The translations under genes were made by a program, and so were the position numbers. From NCBI RefSeq assembly GCF_963169125.1, contig NC_084795.1:134457701-134521700 (forward strand): 64,000 nt of DNA. Reading direction: 5' to 3'. Position 1 is the first letter of the stretch, and each line of letters starts with the position of its first letter. Shown piece after piece: positions 45,837 through 56,320 of this stretch. The DNA is from Humulus lupulus (Eukaryota > Streptophyta > Magnoliopsida > Rosales > Cannabaceae). The notes beneath the pieces were generated by a model. That model saw nothing but the letters and a program-made list of their open reading frames with translations. It was not told where the DNA came from and did not search any database.

Positions 45837-48447
45837 TGTAATGCCCCAAATTTTCTAATAAGGTTAGGACCTTGATTAGGAGGCCGGGAGGGCCATAATT
45901 GATTAATTATGATATTAAATGATTATATGCATGTTAATGTGAATTATATTATTATATGATGATGAATGCATGCATATGGGTGTATTTATAATTATAAGGG
46001 CATTTTGGTAATTTGGCCTGTTGAGGGCATATTTGTATATTTGGGTGCATATTGTAATTTGTGAATGAGATTTCATTATTATGGAGATATATTCGAGTTA
46101 TTCGGCATGAGACGTTCTTATATTATGAGTTAGCAGTTTTGTCATAATGGGGTCAATTATTGGTTAATAAGAATGTTTATTTGATGATAAATTGGGAGTA
46201 TTTGAGGTCAGGAGGAAATTCTGGAAGTTTTGACTATAATGTCCTCGGAGGTGTTTTCGGGACCCCGAGCACTAGGTTTTATTTGAGGTTACTTAAGCTT
46301 TAAGTAGCTTTTCAGATAGAACGTACGTTAGAAAACATTTCCTCTCTCCTTCGTTAGCTCATTTTACCGTTCGAAGCCTTTTTGAAGAAATCTCGAGTTC
46401 TAGGAGTCAGAATCAAGCGAGGATCGAGACATAGCGATCCTAGGAAAGATTAGAAGCTTCTTAACCGAAGGATTCGATGGAAAACAACCCAATCGAAGGT
46501 AATCTAAGTTTAAGTTTTGAGTTTTTTTAGAGTTTCTAAGCTTTGAATTGGATTTTGTGAATCGTTGAGTTTTTGGTTCAATTGAGCCTTGGGTTTTGAT
46601 GGTTTTGGATCATTAAGAAAGTTGGGAACTTAGATTTGATGATTTGGTAATGTTTATGCATGATTTTGGAGGCTTTGGGATGTTTGAAATCGTGTTTAGG
46701 GATGGCTCTGGGTTGGGGGCCGCGGCCCTGTTCTTGGGCGCCGCGGCCCTAGCTCGAAGAAGCAGGTGAAGCAATTTTGCCCTTGCTGGGAGCCATGGCC
46801 CTTGGTGTTGGACACCATGGTCCTTGCTTCTGGAGTGGCTGGGGGCCGCGGCCCAAGGTGCTAGGGCCGCAGCCCTCGAGCAGGGTTGAGCCCGTTTGTG
46901 TGTTTTGGCCCCGGGAACATGGTTTCAGGCCTCTGGATCGTTCCTACTACCCAGATTAGTGGGGATTGATGTCCCGGAGGCTAGATCTTGGTTTGAGAAC
47001 CCTTGATTATCATTTTATTGATGGTGTCCCATATTTGGTTATGACTAGGTGATCGCTAAAGGACTAAAAGTTGATCATTCTCAAGGGTCGATCTTTTATT
47101 CATTCTAGCTCGAATATGAGGTAAGAAATTGTACCCTGTGTATGTATGAAATGCATGGTTATTCTTGATGCATGTTGGATTATTAAATGTGGCATGCATG
47201 ATTATTGTTGAGGCAAGTCAAGTGGTTAAATATGATGCATATGATGCACGAGAAACATGTGATTAGGGCATGCTATGATTATTGAATATGAGAATATTCA
47301 GAGCTTGAGCCTCTGTGTTTATGCATGGTCCTAATTATGCTAGTAATTGTTGAGTACACATGTTGAATGCCTTGTATTTGAATATTAGATATATGTGATA
47401 TATGTTTGGTGGCATTGCTTACTTGTTTATGGTACTGAGTAGTCAGGGAAACTGACCTAAGAGTCAGAAACGGCAATAGCGTCCTGAACGCAAGGCCGAA
47501 TGAAGATTAGATCTAATCGATATCAGCTTTGAATGACTCTAGGGCATTAATGTTGGACCGACCCTAAGGTCGATGAAACTTATAAGCGCTTGGCTAGTCT
47601 AAGACTAGTTACTCAGAGCCAAGGCCTAAGGCCTAGGTGACTGCTTGTCACATGGCTAGGGAACGATGTTCCAGGGTTATGACTCTATGGTCACGAGGAA
47701 GGTTATGTTGGTGACTAATCATCATGCACCTATCCTATCTAAGCTAGTGAAAGGATCACTTATCTACTCGACAGGTTTATGCTGGTGACTATTTCACCAG
47801 AAACCTATTCTGTTTAAGCTAGTGAAAGGATCACATGGCTATTGGGAACGGAACCCACCTTAGTGACTGTACCACTGTCACTCTTCTATATTGGGCTAAA
47901 ATCCCTGGATGATTATTATGATCATTGGTTGATGTGTTATACTCAACATTACGTGAACTCATTTGCCTGCTTGAATAGGGCTATATCTGCTAGGCGTGTG
48001 CCTTATGATCTGATGGCATGTAATAACTGTTCATGAGCATATTAAGTTTTCTTGCTGCGCTTCGGCTCACGGATGCTATGTGGTGCAGGTAAAGGCAAAA
48101 GAAAGCTGGACCATCCTTGAGTTGCAGAGGTTAGGTGATGATGTGTACATATGCAGCTGCTCAACCACCACGGCCGAGGTTTGAAGAGGAACTAGGGTTA
48201 AACCCTATTTTGCCTCCTAGATCGGCTAGTTGTAAATATTTTCTTATAATAGACCTTTAAATTATATTTCGGGATCCCAATGTATATAACAAATGTTCTA
48301 ATGAAACGTTACATCTTAACAAAAAAATTTAATCCCTAAACCTTTAATCATACTTAGTTACACGATTTTGGCCAAATGACTCGATTAGCGAGTTTAGCAC
48401 TATTTACAAGGCACACCGTAACGGTCCATGGAGTTTAGGGCGTTACA
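45837..48447 (+). repeat. D: Tekay-type solo LTR in F
   Basis: 2,611 bp from TGTAATGCCCCAAA to TAGGGCGTTACA, flanked by ATGAC (45832-45836, 48448-48452). Its left end is the reverse complement of the right end of C, and the block at 48061-48180 (TGCTATGTGGTGCAGGTAAA, CAGCTGCTCAACCACCACGG) matches 9183-9310, so its orientation is plus. A GC-rich segment at 46715-46885 carries several GGGCCGCGGCCC-like palindromes. The open frames 46777-46959 and 47842-48036 are chance. Confidence 0.93.
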
Positions 48448-48932
48448 ATGACCGAACTTAGCATAGCACTTTGGTTTGATTTAACAAAATAAAAATTTTT
48501 TGAAGAATACTCTATGTGCCCTAGCATGCTTTCACTTATTTTGCTCATGTGTTTACATACCTTTTAACGATATGCTTTGCTTACTTGTACCTTATATGCC
48601 CCCCAAGTGATCGAGGAGCTTTAGGTCCTTGGTCACTTTCCTTGATCAGAACCTGCTCGAACATTACTGCTCGTAGCAATATGATTAGAGTTATAATACA
48701 GCAAAACAACACACGTAATGAGCAAATACTTGTAATAAATACAATAGTTGGCAAGAAATGATTGGCTGTCCACAGTCCCTTTTATTTCTCATAATAAATG
48801 GACTAAACATGTCTTTACGAGTGATCAATAAGATCTTACATTATAAGCGATCAGTCACATAAAATGACCAACCCTTTTTTAAAACTTATAAAAAGTAAAA
48901 TTAATACAAGCCAATTCTTTAAGAAGAATTGT
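48448..48932. other. Spacer after pol in F
   Basis: AT-rich DNA between solo LTR D and the end of integrase. No gene recognised. Confidence 0.6.
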
Positions 48933-50240
48933 TCATTGGTAATACTTGCACAGGTGTTCTCCATTCCAATAGCGAGGAACGAGATCTCCGTTTAAGCGTG
49001 CAAGTTTATAAGTGCCTGGGTGAAGGACCTCATCAATCTGGTATGGCCCTTCCCAATTAGGCCCGAGTACTCCAGCAGCTTGGTCGCGGGTGTTTAGAAA
49101 AACTCTTCGGAGTACAAGGTCTCCAACACTGAATTTTCTTTCTCGCACTTTAGAGTTGAAATACCGGGCGACCTTTTGCTGGTACGCAGCTACTCGGAGC
49201 TGAGCTTGTTCACGCTTCTCATCGATTGAGTCCAGGGATTCCATCAATAGCTGGCTATTAGAGTCTTGGTCGTATGTTAATCTGTGGTGCGAGGGTGGAT
49301 CTAACTCGACAGGCTACATAGCTTCATACCCGTACACCAAGGAAAACTGGGTATGACCTATTGCTGTTCGGTGGGAAGTTCTGTACGACCAAAGAACTTC
49401 AGGCAACTGCTCTGGCCATCCTCCCTTAGCTTCTTCAAGTCTTTTCTTCAGGGTATCCTTCAGTGTTTTGTTAACAGCTTCGACTTGCCCATTCACTTGG
49501 GGATGAGTGACTGAAGAAAAGCTTTTGATAATATCATGACATTTGCAGAAGTCCGTCAATAGATCATTGTCAAACTGGGTGTCGTTATCCGAGACTATCT
49601 TCCTTGGTAATCCATAGCGACAAATGATGTTCTTGATTACAAAGTCAAGCACTTTCTTGGTCGTTATGGTTGCGAGTGGCTTAGCCTCGGCCCATTCAGT
49701 GAAGTAGTCGACGGCAACCACTGCATACTTTACACCACCTTTTCCTGTAGGCAAAGATCCAATTATATCTATTCCCCAAACAGCGAAGGGCCATGGACTC
49801 TTCATTTGCTTTAACGCGTTGGGAGCAGCTCGTGGGATTTTAGAAAATCTCTGACACTTGTCACACCTCCGCACGAACTCCATGAATCTTCATTCATGGT
49901 TGGCCAAAAGTATCCTTGCCTTAGGATCTTTTTTGACAAACTTTGCCCCCTAGCGTGGTCCCTGCAAAAACCTTCGTGCACCTCTTCAATCAATTCTTTG
50001 GCTTTTTCCTTGGTAATACATCTAAGAAGTGGCTGTGAGTATCCCCTTCGGTACAGGATCCCATCGACTAGGATATACCTAGCAACTTGCCGCTGAAGGG
50101 TCCTGGCTTTTTTTTTGTCCGCTGGTAGCACGCTGCTTGACAGATACTCTACATATGGTTCTATCCATGTGTCTGCCATCTGGATGACCAGGGTGGTTTC
50201 TGCTGCTTGGATGCTTGCAACTGATAGTCGTTCAACTGGC
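48933..50240 (-). pseudogene. Integrase of F
   Basis: Minus strand. Zinc-binding region at 49811-50240: HEGFCRDHARGQSLSKKILR and GYFWPTMNED, then (after a one-base frameshift near 49850-49883) RRCDKCQRF. The core at 49314-49883 (189 codons) carries AVWGIDIIGSLPTGKGGVKY (D), KIVSDNDTQFDNDLLTDF (D) and PQVNGQVEAVNKTLKDTLKK (E). A stop at 49314-49316 precedes the C-terminal piece, 48933-49247, with FSVGDLVLRRVFLNTRD and GVLGPNWEGPYQIDEV. The catalytic triad is intact on paper, but the frame is broken twice. No chromodomain, as expected for Tat elements. Confidence 0.88.
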
Positions 50241-50767
50241 ACTATGTTCAGAGTATCAGCATCTTTTGCACTTGCCAACTTTGCCAAAGCATCCGCATTG
50301 CAATTCTGATCGCGAGGTACTTGTTGGAGAGTGTATATGTCGAATTGGCCTAACAGATCCTTTGCTTTGTTTAGATAGGCGACCATCTTCAAACCTCGTG
50401 CCTGGTACTCTCCCAAGACTTGATTCACCACCAGCTACGAATCACTATATATGTCAAGCACTTTTATGTTCATATCCTTGGCTAACCATAATCCAACGAG
50501 TAATGCTTCATATTCAGCCTCATTATTAGATGCAGTGAAGTCATATCTAATTTCACAGTGAAATCGATGCCCTTCCGGCGTTATCAATATCACCCCTGCT
50601 CCTGCGTGGGATTCGTTGGATGAACCGTCTGTGAACAATTTCCACGAGGGTGCTTGGATTTGACACTCAGGCTTGCTAGGCTCTTCAGTCTGCTCGCCAC
50701 CCGCATGCTCTATGAATTCGGCGATGAAGTCAGCCAAGGCTTGTCCTTTTATCGCTGCCCGCGGCAA
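50241..50767 (-). pseudogene. Second (archaeal-type) RNase H of F
   Basis: 50435-50767 reads IKGQALADFIAEFIEHAGGE and then LFTDGSSNESHAGAGVILI with the D-G-S signature intact, followed by NNEAEYEALLVGLWLAKDMN and DIYSDS. A TAG follows (50432-50434) where the family has Q, then LVVNQVLGEYQARGLKMVAY and NCNADALAKLAS continue in frame (to about 50241). Apart from that stop the domain is well kept, with catalytic residues D, E and D visible. This second RNase H is the hallmark of the Tat lineage. Confidence 0.85.
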
Positions 50768-51364
50768 GTAAGATATGTCGAACTACCTGAGTTCGACTAC
50801 CCACTTTAGTAATCTTCATGCAGCTTCTGGCTTTTGCAGAACTTGTCAAAGAGGCTGGTCGGTTAAGACCGTAACTAGATGAGCTTGGAAGTAAGGTCAC
50901 AGCTTCCTAGAGGCCAAAACTAAACAATAGGCTAATCTTTCGATGGGGGGATACCTCAACTCTGCTCCGATTAGCCTTTCGCTTACATAATAGACAACCT
51001 TCTACACACCCTCTTCTTCTCTTACTAGAACAGTGCTAACAGCGTAATCCGTGATTGCTAGGTAGATGAACAAAGTCTCTTTATCGATCGACTTCCACAG
51101 AATGGGTGGTTGCGCCATATGCGTTTTTAGTGCTTGAAAGGCCTGTTCGCACTCATCTGTCCATTCAAATTTCTTATTGCCTCTTAGTAGATTGAGAAAT
51201 GGGACGCACTTGTCTGTCGATTTCGAAATGAATCTAATGAGAGTAGCAATCCTCTCGGTCAGGCTTTGGACATCCTTAATCTTCACTGACGACTTCATCT
51301 CGATCAGGGCTTTTATTTTCTCAGGATTAGCTTCAATTCCTCTCGAGTTAACTATAAATCCCAA
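50768..51364 (-). pseudogene. RT thumb/connection and first RNase H of F
   Basis: 51002-51364 reads VNSRGIEANPEKIKALIEMK, FISKSTDKCVPFLNLLRGNK and ETLFIYLAITDYAVSTVLVR. A TAG then interrupts at 50999-51001 (GV-stop-KVVYYVS). The rest (50768-50998) is VYYVSERLIGAELRYPPIER and ASRKL-stop-PYFQAH with further stops: TGA where R is expected, and others near 50790-50850. The first D of the RNase H region is not clearly kept. Confidence 0.8.
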
Positions 51365-52179
51365 GAACTTCCCTCATCCTACTCCGAAGGAACATTTAAG
51401 GGGATTTAACTTCATCTGATATTTATTCAGAACGTTGAAGCATTCTTGCCAATCCTGTACATGCCCTTCTGCTTTCTTCGACTTAACCAGCATGTCGTCG
51501 ACATAGACCTCCATGTTTGTGCCAATCAACTCCTTGACATGTGGTTGACGAGTCTTTGGTGAGTCGCACCAGCGTTTTTCAAACCGAAGGGCATCACCTT
51601 GTAACAGTAAAGCCCTGTATCAGTTTGAAAGCTAGTGTGGTCCTCATCAGGGGGATGCATACTTATCTGATTATACCTAGAGTATGCATCCATGAATGAG
51701 AGGATCTCATGCCCTGCAGTGGCATCGACCAGCTGATTGATCCTCGGGAGTGGGAAACACTCTTTGGGGCAGGCTTTATTTAGGTCTGTAAAATCCACGC
51801 ATATACGCCACTTGCCATTCGGCTTGGGCACTAGTACGGGATTAAAGACCCACGATGGATAAAACACCACCCTGATGAACCCATTCTCCTTCAGCTTCTC
51901 GACTTCCTCTTTTAAGGCCTTTGATCTATCTTTGTCGAGCAGCCTTCTTTTTTGTTGCACTGGTCGAAAGCTTTTGTCGATGTTTAGAACATGGCTGATG
52001 ACTGCAGGATCTATCCCGATCATGTCTTTATGCGACCAAGCAAAGACCTCCTGGTTCCTCCTTAAGAACTCCACCAGTGCTTGTTTTGTTGTTGTCTCTA
52101 AGTTTTTACTGACTTTCACAACTCTAGTCGGATTCTCCTCATCGAGTTGGACCTCTTCAAGGTCCTTGATGGGTCCCAC
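51365..52179 (-). pseudogene. Reverse transcriptase of F
   Basis: A 217-codon open stretch (51526-52179) reads PTRVVKVSKNL, NQEVFAWSHKDMIGIDPAVI, PNGKWRICVDFTDLNKACPK and YKVMPFGLKNAGATHQRLVN. A one-base deletion near 51536 then shifts the frame. The catalytic Y-V-D-D box (51494-51505, in MEVYVDDML) lies just after it. Except for this lesion the domain looks complete; it is better preserved than that of E. Confidence 0.88.
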
Positions 52180-53069
52180 TTCTTCTTCAAAATCCCCAAA
52201 GTGAGGATCTAAGTCCTTGTCCTCACTTTGGGCAATGCCCTATTTGGTGAGATTATCACCCAAGCGGGCTTGAACATCAGTTGCCATTTGCAATTCCTTC
52301 CCGGTGGCATCTCTCGATACACCATTCTTTGCCTTGGTGATCGAGGTGTTGTAGCACTCCCTCGCTTCCCTTTGGTTTCCCAACATGCATCCTACCCCTC
52401 GTCTGTTGGGAATTTCATAACGAGGTGCCATATAGAAGTGAAGGCTCACAGGTCGACCAGAATTGGTCTCCCTATCATAGTGTTGTACGCTGAAGGTCAA
52501 TCAACTACTATAAAAGTAGTGAGTAATGTCCTGTTAGTAGGTGTTGTGCCTGCTGTGACTAGGAGTCTAATAAACCCTAATGGGGCGAGCCCTTCTCCAG
52601 AAAAACCATAAATGGTTTGGTTTCATGGCTCCAGGTCTTTCACAGACAACTTCATCCTTTCCAGCGAGGACTTGTATAGGATGTTGACCGAACTTCCAGT
52701 ATCGACCAACACCCTTGTCACCATCATGCTCGCGATCTGTACGTCCACGACCAGTAGATCGAAGTGTGGGAATCACACATGTTGGGCGTCGTCATCAGAG
52801 AAGGTGATTAGTTCCTCCTCTATTCGAGCCTTTTTTGGTGCTCGATCCTCAACATTCATCATCTCGATGTCCTGGTCGTGGCGTAGGGTTCGAGCATATC
52901 GTTCCCTAGCTTTCCCACTATCTCCTACAAGATGTGGGCCTCCGCAGATGGTGAGTAGGGTACCTGCCATGGGAGCTAGCTGTAAAGGTGGGGAGCGTTG
53001 GCGTGCAGGCGCCGACTTGTTCCCACCTTGAGCCTCTCGCTGAGAACCTCCCTCAGCTCGCACATATCT
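52180..53069 (-). pseudogene. Protease and gag-pol linker of F
   Basis: The aspartyl protease signature V-D-T-G-S-S is at 52695-52703 in RVLVDTGSSVNILYKSSLER, followed by TTFIVVDRPSAYNTMIGRP (about 52420-52500). Upstream, 52773-53063 encodes an acidic/basic linker ending EEELITFSDDDAQHV and then a stop. Frameshifts separate the pieces near 52240-52500. The catalytic D-T-G is intact, unlike in E. Confidence 0.8.
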
Positions 53070-55177
53070 TCTTAAATGTCCCTATCTTATCAGGAACTCA
53101 ATTTATTCCTTCAGCTGGTTACACTCATTAGTGTCATGCCCGTAGTTGTTATGAAAACGACAGAACTTTCTTGAATCTCTCTTGGATATATCTTTCCTTA
53201 TTGGTGCGGGTCGTTTGTAGGGCACGCTTGAGCTGGTCGCCTGGTAGACCTCGGGTCGGCTTTCAACAAGGGCAGTGTAATTGGTGAATCTCGGTTCATA
53301 CCGATTACCTTTGGGGCGCTTACTCTCGGAGGTCGAGGGTTCATTGCTAGCCCGCTTTCCACCATTCTTACCATTGCCATTCCCCTTGCCTTTGTCGTTG
53401 CCATTGGGCTTCGACCCGTTGGCGGCTTTGGCGGGTTCTTTCTTGGCCCCTTGTCTATTGCTGACGATTTCCCTTCATATGCAATCGCGTCCTCAAGCTT
53501 GATGTACGGATCATCTCGATCTAAAAATCATGGGTACTTTTAACCCCATACTTTCTGAGGCTACTCCAGAGGGGAGAATGGCACCTAACCCCAGCAGTTA
53601 GGGCCATCATCTTTCCTTCATCGCCCACTGTCTTGGCTCCAACTGCAGCTCGCATGAAGCGCTGAATGTATTCCTTCAAGGGCTCCCCCTCTTTCTGGCA
53701 TATCTCAACCAGTTGGTTTGCCTTAGTGGGGTGCACACGACCCACATAAAACTGTCCGTAAAACTCCTTCACGAACATCTCCTAGGAGACTATACTCGCG
53801 GGAGGGAACTTAAAGAACCACTCCTGGGCGACATCAAAAAGTGTCACTGGGAAGATCCTGCAGCGAGCATCTTCAAAGACTTTCTGAATGTCCATTTGTA
53901 TGTCAAACTTGTTGACATAAGATACTGGGTCTCCATACCCGTCGAAATTCAGCAGTGTTGGCATCTTGAACTTACTAGGGGTTTCTACCATGACAATCAT
54001 CTGTACGAAAGGGGTGCCTCTCCTTCGATCGTATTCAATGTGTGATGTTTGCCCCCCCGACTAGCTGCTGCATAGCCTAGCTCAGGGCATCGATTTGAGC
54101 CTGAACAACTTCTGGGATTGCTGGGGCCTCTGGTGCCGGGGGAATGTATTCATCGTGCCTTTCTCAGCGGTCGTTGAGTACATCCCTCAAATCATCATCT
54201 CTTCACCGCTGTTCGCTGGCTCCAAGCTAACTAAAGACGTTATTCTACCTGGACTGCCCCCCAGCATTATGACCCGATGGTCGGTCTTCTCTAGGTGGGG
54301 GGCTCCTGCCTCCACCTCTATCTTCGTTCCTTCGACCACCATTTCCTCTGCCTGAGTGGGCTTCATTGTAGCCATGGCCATCTTTGAACTATGGCTGGCT
54401 ATGGTGCGACTGAAAATTCTCTCTGTTGCCTCCTTGGGCTGGAATTTCCCGAGCGTTAGGGGGAGGCCTGCGCTGGTTGGTGGGTCCCCGTGCATTGTCA
54501 TGTCGTGGGGGGCCCCTGACCGCAGAGCCTGTCTCTGAGTTCCTCTTGTTGGCAGAAGGACGTTGCCCCCTACTCGGTGGATGTGGCTCTTCACCCCCTG
54601 GGTGTCTAGGGCTACGGGGCTGTTGCCCAGCCCTATTCTGCCTCGGGCGCGGGGGATTGCCTCGACCAGCCTGAGACAGAGGCTGCTGCTCAGGATCCCT
54701 AGGTGGGACATCATCCTAAGGCATAGGTGGCTGCTTCGACCTTTGAGGGCTTACTGGCTAGAATGGAGGACTAGGGTTGGGACCCCTTTGAGGTGGCCCA
54801 TTTGGAGGCTGATCTGGCTGGGAAGCTGGCGCAGCCTGATTCCTAGCCAGCAGGATGGCCGCTTCAAGGGCAGCCATGGCATTCCTCTGCCGACGGTCCA
54901 TCTCAGCCTGCCTTTCGCTCAGCTCCTGGCACTGGCGTTCTATCTCCCTTTGCTACGACGCCATTATCTCGGCAGCATTCTCTTGATTGGCCCTCAGATT
55001 GGCCAACTCATCCTGCAACACCCCCAGGGTTGCCTTTAGGGTCTTAGAATCCAACTCTTCCTCATCAAACTCCAAATGAGGTTCGTCTTTAGCCACATTT
55101 GGTGGAGGAGGCTGGGATGGTGCAGCGGCAGCCTGTCCAGTCTTCTTGGTAGTTTTTTCCATTAGATTCTTTGTCAA
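53070..55177 (-). pseudogene. gag: gag of F
   Basis: Starts at an ATG at 55177 (MTKNLMEKT...), 15-20 bases after the PBS. Coiled coil TLGVLQDELANLRANQENAA, then a stop, then a long proline/arginine-rich segment. The capsid region (53521-54000) has MPTLLNFDGYGDPVSYVNKF, a TAG where W is expected (S-stop-EMF, near 53779-53781), and GEPLKEYIQRFMRAA. The Tat metal-binding motif CRFHNNYGHDTNEC lies near 53110-53170. Frames on the opposite strand (for example 54095-54674 and 54563-55039) are shadows of the GC-rich linker. Confidence 0.8.
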
Positions 55178-55178
55178 G

Positions 55179-55196
55179 CTCTCAATGAAAGCACCA
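55179..55196 (-). other. Primer binding site of F
   Basis: Minus strand TGGTGCTTTCATTGAGAG, three bases from the 5' LTR. Identical to that of E over all 18 bases, with the same three-base spacing. Confidence 0.85.
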
Positions 55197-55199
55197 GAA

Positions 55200-55784
55200 T
55201 CTTGACCCTTGTTTTAGTCAACAACACAGAGTCAAATAAACGACAGGAGATTAGTACGATGCTTGAGAATGCAATCTAATGGAAAGTAAAGAACACAAAG
55301 AATTATAGTGGTTCGACCCCAGTGATTGGTAATGACCTACGTCCACTTGATACTATTATTATTATTGAGCTTCAAAGGTGTGATCAAAGAACTAGGGTTC
55401 CTGAGTTTCACAGACCTTAGAAGGAGAAAACAATACAAACGATGGATAATAGTAATGTAATTCGGAAAGAGATCAAAAGATCCCCCCTTGAGCTATTTCT
55501 TGTATATTTATAGGCTCAAGGAGGGTTACAAGAGTTAATTAATTATATATTTCCTTAATAAATGGATCTTCAGGTTATAATGAAGAGATATTCTCGGATA
55601 TCATTACAACTGTATAGATTTACACATAAATAAATGGAGTATATGACCAGGCTGGTCATATATAAAACTTGAACCTTGCATACGGAAATATCTCTGGTCG
55701 AGAAGCGAGGAGCATCTCTGCCACGTGTTGGCCATGTGTCGAAGATTCTGGCCACGTCATCAACAGCTGTTTTTTGGATAAACA
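55200..55784 (-). repeat. 5' LTR of F
   Basis: 585 bp, the pair of 41593-42177. It ends on the outer side at AACA followed by GATCT. The inner end reads TCTTGACCC instead of TGTTGACCC. TATAAATATA on the minus strand at 55501-55510 is its promoter TATA. Confidence 0.93.
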
Positions 55785-55956
55785 GATCTTAATTCTCTCG
55801 TACTAATACAAGATCATATTCTCATGAATGAATATGGAATTTTCATGATATTAATATATAATTAATTCAAACAATAATTATAGCATTCAAATATAATAAA
55901 ATTGTATTTTTATTTAAAACCAATAAAATATCTTTACATGCTTTTAGGGCATTAAT
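55785..55956 (-). repeat. Copia LTR, - orientation, outer part
   Basis: Right-hand remainder of the copia LTR split by F. On the minus strand it starts TGTTAGGATTAATGCCCTAA, a typical copia LTR start, and continues across the F insertion into 41592 and below. Confidence 0.65.
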
Positions 55957-56320
55957 CCTAACACACAAAACTTGAATGGAGTGATCTATGATCAACTACC
56001 AGAGGTTCAAGCTTTTCTTCCAGCTTTGATGAACATGAAAAATATGGTGAATGGATGAGATTGAATCACCTGGCACGTCAATGCATGTTATCGACCATGC
56101 ATGGCGACATTAAAGAAATATATATGGTTAATGAAACTGCATACGATATGTGGGCCATAATAAAGGATGATGCTATAGCACATGCTCAATTTTTAAAATA
56201 AGGGGTAAATTTGACTTACTCAAAAACTCTTGTTTAATATTTTTGAATGGTTAATTCAAAATAATGCACTATATTATTTTTCATATGTTATTGTCTTCAA
56301 GGATGCAGAAATCTTTTGAG
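55957..56320 (+). pseudogene. Possible copia gag remnant (H)
   Basis: The + strand gives MIRLNHLARQCMLSTMHGDI and then YMVNETAYDMWAIIKDDAIA in one frame (near 56055-56200), resembling the gag of Ty1/copia elements (a leucine-rich stretch, then T-A-Y/K-D/E-M-W). Stops lie before and after. Weak similarity, judged by pattern only. Confidence 0.45.

Larger units (their letters stand above)
41593..55784 (-). mobile_element. F: complete Tat-type Ty3/gypsy element
   Basis: Identical-length LTRs (585 bp each) flank a minus-strand gag-pol, with GATCT duplicated on both sides (41588-41592, 55785-55789). Order in its own sense: 5' LTR, PBS, gag, protease, RT, RNase H, second RNase H, integrase, then an antisense multi-exon ORF, polypurine tract, 3' LTR. 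The total is 14.2 kb, or about 11.6 kb without solo LTR D. By eye the LTRs differ at about 40 of 585 sites, mostly transitions. All coding parts carry stops or frameshifts. Confidence 0.93.

Noticed and set aside
54095..55039. Several + strand frames up to 158 codons
   Set aside because: They are shadows of the GC-rich, proline/arginine-rich gag linker of F on the minus strand.
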